NCBI RefSeq assembly: GCF_003065605.1
Contig: NZ_CP026952.1
Span: forward strand, 1,426,001-1,490,000
Origin: Aeromicrobium chenweiae
GTDB lineage: Bacteria > Actinomycetota > Actinomycetes > Propionibacteriales > Nocardioidaceae
DNA length: 64,000 bases
Direction of reading: 5' to 3'
In this document: positions 60,591-64,000 of the stretch, piece by piece
Numbering within the stretch: the first letter of the stretch is position 1
How the letters are laid out: each line of letters opens with the position of its first letter
Notes under the pieces: generated by a model
Databases searched by the model: none
Told to the model about the DNA's origin: nothing
The model's input: only the letters and a program-made list of their open reading frames with translations
Translations under genes and position numbers: made by a program

Positions 60591-61814
60591 ATGCCATCTG
60601 TCGTGCGCCAGTCCGAGAAGCTGAGGGATGTCCTGTACGACATCCGTGGACCCGTCAGCGCGCGTGCCGCGGCCCTCGAGGCCGAGGGCCACCGCATCCT
60701 CAAGCTGAACATCGGCAACCCCCAGCCGTTCGGCTTCGACGCCCCGGCCGAGATCCTGCAGGACGTCATCGCCGCGCTCCCGGGATCGGCCGGCTACTCG
60801 GACTCGCGCGGCATCCAGTCCGCCCGCCGCGCGGTGGTGCACAACTACCAGCTGCAGGAGGGCTTCCCGACGATCGACGTCGACGACGTCTGGATCGGCA
60901 ACGGGGTCTCCGAGCTCATCCAGATCGCGCTGCAGGCGCTGCTCGACAACGGCGACGAGGTGCTGATCCCGGTCCCGGACTACCCGCTGTGGACCGCCGT
61001 GACCAACCTCGCGGGCGGTGTGCCGGTGCACTACCGCTGCGACGAGGACAACGAGTGGAACCCCGACCTCGCGGACCTGGAGTCCAAGATCACCGACCGC
61101 ACCAAGGTCATCGTGGTCATCAACCCCAACAACCCCACGGGTGCGGTGTACTCGCGCGAGACGCTGGCCGGCATCGCGGACCTGGCGCGCAAGCACGATC
61201 TGGTCCTGATGGCCGACGAGATCTACGACAAGATCCTCTACGAGGACGCGGTCCACATCCCGATGGCCAGCGTCGCGCCCGACGTGCTGACGCTGACGTT
61301 CAACGGCCTGTCGAAGGCGTACCGGGTGTGCGGCTACCGGGCGGGCTGGGTCGTGGCGACCGGACCGCTCGGACGGGCGCGTGACTACCTCGAGGGCATC
61401 ACGCTGCTGTGCTCGATGCGCCTGTGCCCGAACGTCCCCGCCCAGAACGCGATCCAGGTCGCGCTCGGCGGCTACCAGTCGATCAAGGAGCTCATCCTGC
61501 CCGGCGGACGGCTGCTCGAGCAGCGCGACACCGCGGTGGCCGAGCTGCGCAAGATCCCCGGCGTGAGCGTCGTGACGCCCAAGGGCGCGCTGTACGCGTT
61601 CCCGCGGCTCGACCCCGAGGTCTACCCGGTCAAGGACGACCAGCAGCTCGTGCTGGACCTGCTGCTGCAGGAGAAGATCCTGCTGACGCAGGGCACCGGG
61701 TTCAACTGGCCCGATCCCGACCACCTGCGCATCGTCACGCTGCCGTGGGCGCGCGACCTCGCGGACGCGATCCAGCGCCTCGGCAACTTCCTCAGCAGCT
61801 ACCGGCAGGTCTAG
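60591..61814 (+). CDS. PLP-dependent aminotransferase, AlaA type
   Basis: 407 residues, fold-type I. HRILKLNIGNPQPFGFDAP at the N-terminus, NPNNPTGAVYS, DEIYDKILYE and the PLP-lysine loop FNGLSKAYRVCGYRAGW. The whole pattern matches the AlaA/Rv0337c group (alanine:2-oxoglutarate aminotransferase; also called AspC in mycobacteria). Substrate is not proven. A weak AAGAAT hexamer lies 6 bp before ATG 60591. Confidence 0.87.
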   Translation: MPSVVRQSEKLRDVLYDIRGPVSARAAALEAEGHRILKLNIGNPQPFGFDAPAEILQDVIAALPGSAGYSDSRGIQSARRAVVHNYQLQEGFPTIDVDDVWIGNGVSELIQIALQALLDNGDEVLIPVPDYPLWTAVTNLAGGVPVHYRCDEDNEWNPDLADLESKITDRTKVIVVINPNNPTGAVYSRETLAGIADLARKHDLVLMADEIYDKILYEDAVHIPMASVAPDVLTLTFNGLSKAYRVCGYRAGWVVATGPLGRARDYLEGITLLCSMRLCPNVPAQNAIQVALGGYQSIKELILPGGRLLEQRDTAVAELRKIPGVSVVTPKGALYAFPRLDPEVYPVKDDQQLVLDLLLQEKILLTQGTGFNWPDPDHLRIVTLPWARDLADAIQRLGNFLSSYRQV

Positions 61815-61862
61815 TTCAGCCACTCGTCACCTGCAGGTGGTGCGGGATCCACCCGTTCTGCC

Positions 61863-61868
61863 TACCGT
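61863..61868 (+). promoter_or_regulatory. -10 hexamer TACCGT, leaderless promoter of the DUF6454-like gene
   Basis: TACCGT, 6-bp spacer GGCGGG, ATG at 61875. Confidence 0.5.
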
Positions 61869-61874
61869 GGCGGG

Positions 61875-62852
61875 ATGAACCCGATCAGGCGCGCCATCGT
61901 TGCAGGACTGGCCCTGGTCGCGGCGGCTCCCGGAGCCGTCGCGGCCGTGGGGGCCGGCGGACCCGGAGACCATCGCGCACGCGACTCCGCCCTCGTGAAG
62001 GTCTTCGGGGCGGTCGACCGCAGCACGCAGTGGCGGCTGGTCGACCGGATGCGGCTGGACTTCCCGACGTTCCACACCGAGGGCATCGCCTTCGCGGGGG
62101 ACCGCGTGTTCCTCTCCGCGGTGGAGATCCTGGAGCCCACCGTGACGTACCCGACGCCGGTGGACGGGTACGACCGGTCGCCGGGCAAGGGTGTGGGGCA
62201 CCTGTTCGTGATGGACCGCCAGGGCAACCTGCAAAAGGACATCGTCCTCGGCGAGGGCGACGTCTACCACCCGGGAGGCATCGACGTCGACGGGCACGAC
62301 GTGTGGGTGCCCGTCGCGGAGTACCGCCCGAACAGCCGCACCATCGTCTACCGGGTCGACACCAGGACCCTTCGCGTGCACCGTCAGTTCGAGGTCAAGG
62401 GCCACTTCGGCGGCGTCGTGCGCGACCGGACGACGGGCCACCTCGTGGGCAACACCTGGGGCTCGCGCCGGTTCGCCGAGTGGGACAGCCGCGGCCGCCA
62501 GCTCAGCACCTGGGCCAACACGAGCTTCTTCGTGGACTACCAGGACTGCCAGTACGTGCCGACGGGCAAGATGCTGTGCGGCGGTGTGGCGAACCTGCCG
62601 CAGACACCGGGCGCCGGGGGAGCGGCAGCCACGTACGAGCTGGGTGGCCTGGCACTGATCGACCTCCGCTCGCACCGGGTGCTGAAGGAGGTGCCCTTCC
62701 AGCAGTGGTCGACGGCCGGGCACGTGGCGACCCGCAATCCCGTCAAGGTCGTCGCGGACGGGCGATCGCTCACGGTGCGGGTCGCGCCGGACAACGGCGA
62801 GGAGGGCAACGGCACCGAGATCCTGACCTATCGCGCGACTGTCGGGAAGTGA
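61875..62852 (+). CDS. Secreted beta-propeller-like protein, DUF6454 family
   Basis: 325 residues. Signal peptide about 1-25 (IRRAIVAGLALVAAAPGAVAAV). The mature protein shows repeated beta-rich blocks (EGIAFAGDRVFLSAVEI, GGIDVDGHDVWVPVAEY, FGGVVRDRTTGHLVGNTWGSRRF) like a beta-propeller, and two cysteines near DYQDCQYVPTGKMLCGG that could form a disulfide. Probably extracellular; ligand or enzyme function unknown. I recognise the family as DUF6454, moderately sure. Confidence 0.75.
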   Translation: MNPIRRAIVAGLALVAAAPGAVAAVGAGGPGDHRARDSALVKVFGAVDRSTQWRLVDRMRLDFPTFHTEGIAFAGDRVFLSAVEILEPTVTYPTPVDGYDRSPGKGVGHLFVMDRQGNLQKDIVLGEGDVYHPGGIDVDGHDVWVPVAEYRPNSRTIVYRVDTRTLRVHRQFEVKGHFGGVVRDRTTGHLVGNTWGSRRFAEWDSRGRQLSTWANTSFFVDYQDCQYVPTGKMLCGGVANLPQTPGAGGAAATYELGGLALIDLRSHRVLKEVPFQQWSTAGHVATRNPVKVVADGRSLTVRVAPDNGEEGNGTEILTYRATVGK

Positions 62853-62945
62853 CGCAGCTCGCAACCAGTCTCGCCTTTTGTCGGGACCATGGGGAATGAT
62901 CGGACCCAGCATGTTCCAAGTAGGAATAGCGAGAGGTCTCGACAC

Positions 62946-63920
62946 ATGACGGACATGATCCGGGCGACCGGGCTGGTGAAGAGGTACAAGGACGTCGACG
63001 CCCTGGCCGGGCTCGACCTCGCAGTCCCCGAGGGCAAGGTCCTGGGCCTGCTGGGCCCCAACGGGGCGGGCAAGACGACCGCCGTGCGCATCCTGGCCAC
63101 GCTGCTGAAGGCCGACGCCGGCCACGCCGAGGTGGCGGGCATCGACGTCGCGAAGGACCCCGACGGGGTCCGCGCCCGGATCGGCCTGTCGGGCCAGTAC
63201 GCCGCGGTCGACGAGCACCTGACCGGCTACGAGAACCTGGAGATGGTGGGCCGGCTCTACGGCATGCCGAAGTCCCGGGCGGCCAAGCGGGCCCGCGACC
63301 TGCTCGAACGCTTCGACCTGGCGGACGCGGGTGACCGTCCGTCCAAGACGTACTCCGGGGGCATGCGCCGGCGCCTCGACCTGGCCGGCGCGCTCGTCGC
63401 GGAGCCTCCGGTGCTCATCCTGGACGAGCCCACCACCGGCCTGGACGTGCGCAGCCGCCAGCAGATGTGGGGCGTCATCCGCGACCTGGTGTCGTCGGGG
63501 GCGACCCTGCTGCTGACCACGCAGTACCTCGAGGAGGCCGATCTGCTGGCCGACGACATCGTCGTCATCGACCACGGCCGGGCGATCGCCCGCGGCACCG
63601 CCGACGAGCTCAAGACGCAGACCGGCGGCGAGCGCATCGAGGTGCTGCTCACCGATCCGGCGCGGCGCGAGGACGCGACCCGCATCCTGGCGGAGGTCGC
63701 CGTCGGCGACGTGCAGACGGGGGACAACGACCGCGAGCTGACCGCACCCGTCAAGGGTGGCGTCCCGCAGCTGCGCAGCGTGCTGGAGCAGCTCGAGTCC
63801 GCCGGGATCGACGTGCTCGACGTGGGCCTGCGCCGCCCGACGCTCGACGACGTGTTCCTGAGCCTGACCGGACGTGCCGCCGAGGACGCGGACGCCCCGG
63901 ACGAGGAGGTGGCCCCATGA
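62946..63920 (+). CDS. ABC transporter ATP-binding protein, DrrA type
   Basis: 324 residues. Walker A GPNGAGKTTAV, signature YSGGMRRRLDLAGALV, Walker B VLILDEPTTGLDV, and TTQYLEEADLLAD with Gln in the H-loop place, typical of the daunorubicin-resistance (DrrA) subfamily. The C-terminal 90 residues are the DrrA regulatory tail. Drives export of an unknown hydrophobic compound with the permease that follows. ATG 62946 preceded by GAGAGG; an in-frame ATG at 62889 is upstream in poor context. Confidence 0.9.
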   Translation: MTDMIRATGLVKRYKDVDALAGLDLAVPEGKVLGLLGPNGAGKTTAVRILATLLKADAGHAEVAGIDVAKDPDGVRARIGLSGQYAAVDEHLTGYENLEMVGRLYGMPKSRAAKRARDLLERFDLADAGDRPSKTYSGGMRRRLDLAGALVAEPPVLILDEPTTGLDVRSRQQMWGVIRDLVSSGATLLLTTQYLEEADLLADDIVVIDHGRAIARGTADELKTQTGGERIEVLLTDPARREDATRILAEVAVGDVQTGDNDRELTAPVKGGVPQLRSVLEQLESAGIDVLDVGLRRPTLDDVFLSLTGRAAEDADAPDEEVAP

Positions 63921-64000
63921 CCAGCCTGACCCGCCACGCGACGGACGGCTGGGTCGTCGCCAAGCGCAATCTCATCAAGATCGTCCGCGTCCCCGAGATC
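63917..64000 (+). CDS. ABC-2 type permease, N-terminal start (truncated by window edge)
   Basis: 28 codons visible: MTSLTRHATDGWVVAKRNLI, then KIVRVPEI. It starts with a 4-bp ATGA overlap with the ATPase gene. The sequence resembles the cytoplasmic N-terminus of DrrB-type permeases. Identity rests mostly on context. Confidence 0.7.
   Translation, partial: MTSLTRHATDGWVVAKRNLIKIVRVPEI

Noticed and set aside
59463-61823. 786-codon minus-strand frame over rluD and the aminotransferase
   Set aside because: Antisense of two recognisable genes; no domain and no ribosome-binding site.
1-64000. Prophage, insertion sequence or recent transfer
   Set aside because: No integrase, transposase, tRNA-flanking repeats or composition break; gene order is core actinobacterial throughout.

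Overview
This is a contiguous, gene-dense stretch of chromosome from a high-GC Gram-positive bacterium. An actinobacterium of the Nocardioidaceae type (Aeromicrobium/Nocardioides-like) is the best guess. Reasons: very high GC with GC-rich third codon positions, many GTG starts, a qcrCAB/ctaE respiratory block, a PASTA-domain kinase, Wag31/DivIVA, and gene order close to the Mycobacterium tuberculosis Rv2145c-Rv2205c region as I remember it. Genus is inference; there is no rRNA or tRNA here. Both ends cut through genes (htpX on the left, an ABC-2 permease on the right). I see no prophage, insertion sequence, CRISPR array or tRNA.

Layout. 1-8000: htpX/pspAB envelope-stress pair, an aspartate aminotransferase, glycerate kinase, an A-type Fe-S carrier, a PfkB-family nucleoside/sugar kinase, then ctaC-ctaD-ctaF of the aa3 oxidase. 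8000-14100: an L,D-transpeptidase, a 573-bp convergent spacer with unusual 21-bp repeats, then the leftward ctaE-qcrC-qcrA-qcrB block. 14100-20500: a degenerate receiver protein, trpD, an Lrp-type ligand-binding protein, a DnaQ-UvrC fusion nuclease, a small CxxC protein, and an NlpC/P60 hydrolase behind a c-di-AMP (ydaO) riboswitch, followed by a membrane-anchored metallopeptidase. 20500-36700: lipid and central metabolism (FadD, SRPBCC protein, two ROK kinases, esterase, acyltransferase, phosphofructokinase, class II DAHP synthase, polyprenyl synthase, metF, a phytoene-desaturase-like oxidoreductase, a methyltransferase) plus the PASTA kinase.

36750-55400 is the complete division and cell wall (dcw) cluster: mraZ, a 32-codon ORF, rsmH, ftsL, ftsI, murE, murF, mraY, murD, ftsW, murG, murC, ftsQ, ftsZ, pgeF, yggS, sepF, yggT, wag31. 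Most joints are 1-4 bp ATGA/GTGA overlaps. 55400-64000: ileS, a DksA/TraR protein, lspA, rluD, an alanine-type aminotransferase, a secreted DUF6454-like protein and the start of a DrrAB-type ABC exporter operon.

The most striking regulatory pattern is a recurrent leaderless layout. At nineteen genes a TANNNT-like -10 hexamer sits exactly 6 or 7 bp before the start codon. Two divergent pairs (ctaE/receiver gene and idsA/metF) use abutting or overlapping -10 hexamers, with start codons exactly 25 bp apart. The other non-textbook item is a family of 21-bp (7-codon) tandem repeats in convergent intergenic spaces. Those after ldt and qcrB continue in the reading frame of the preceding gene.
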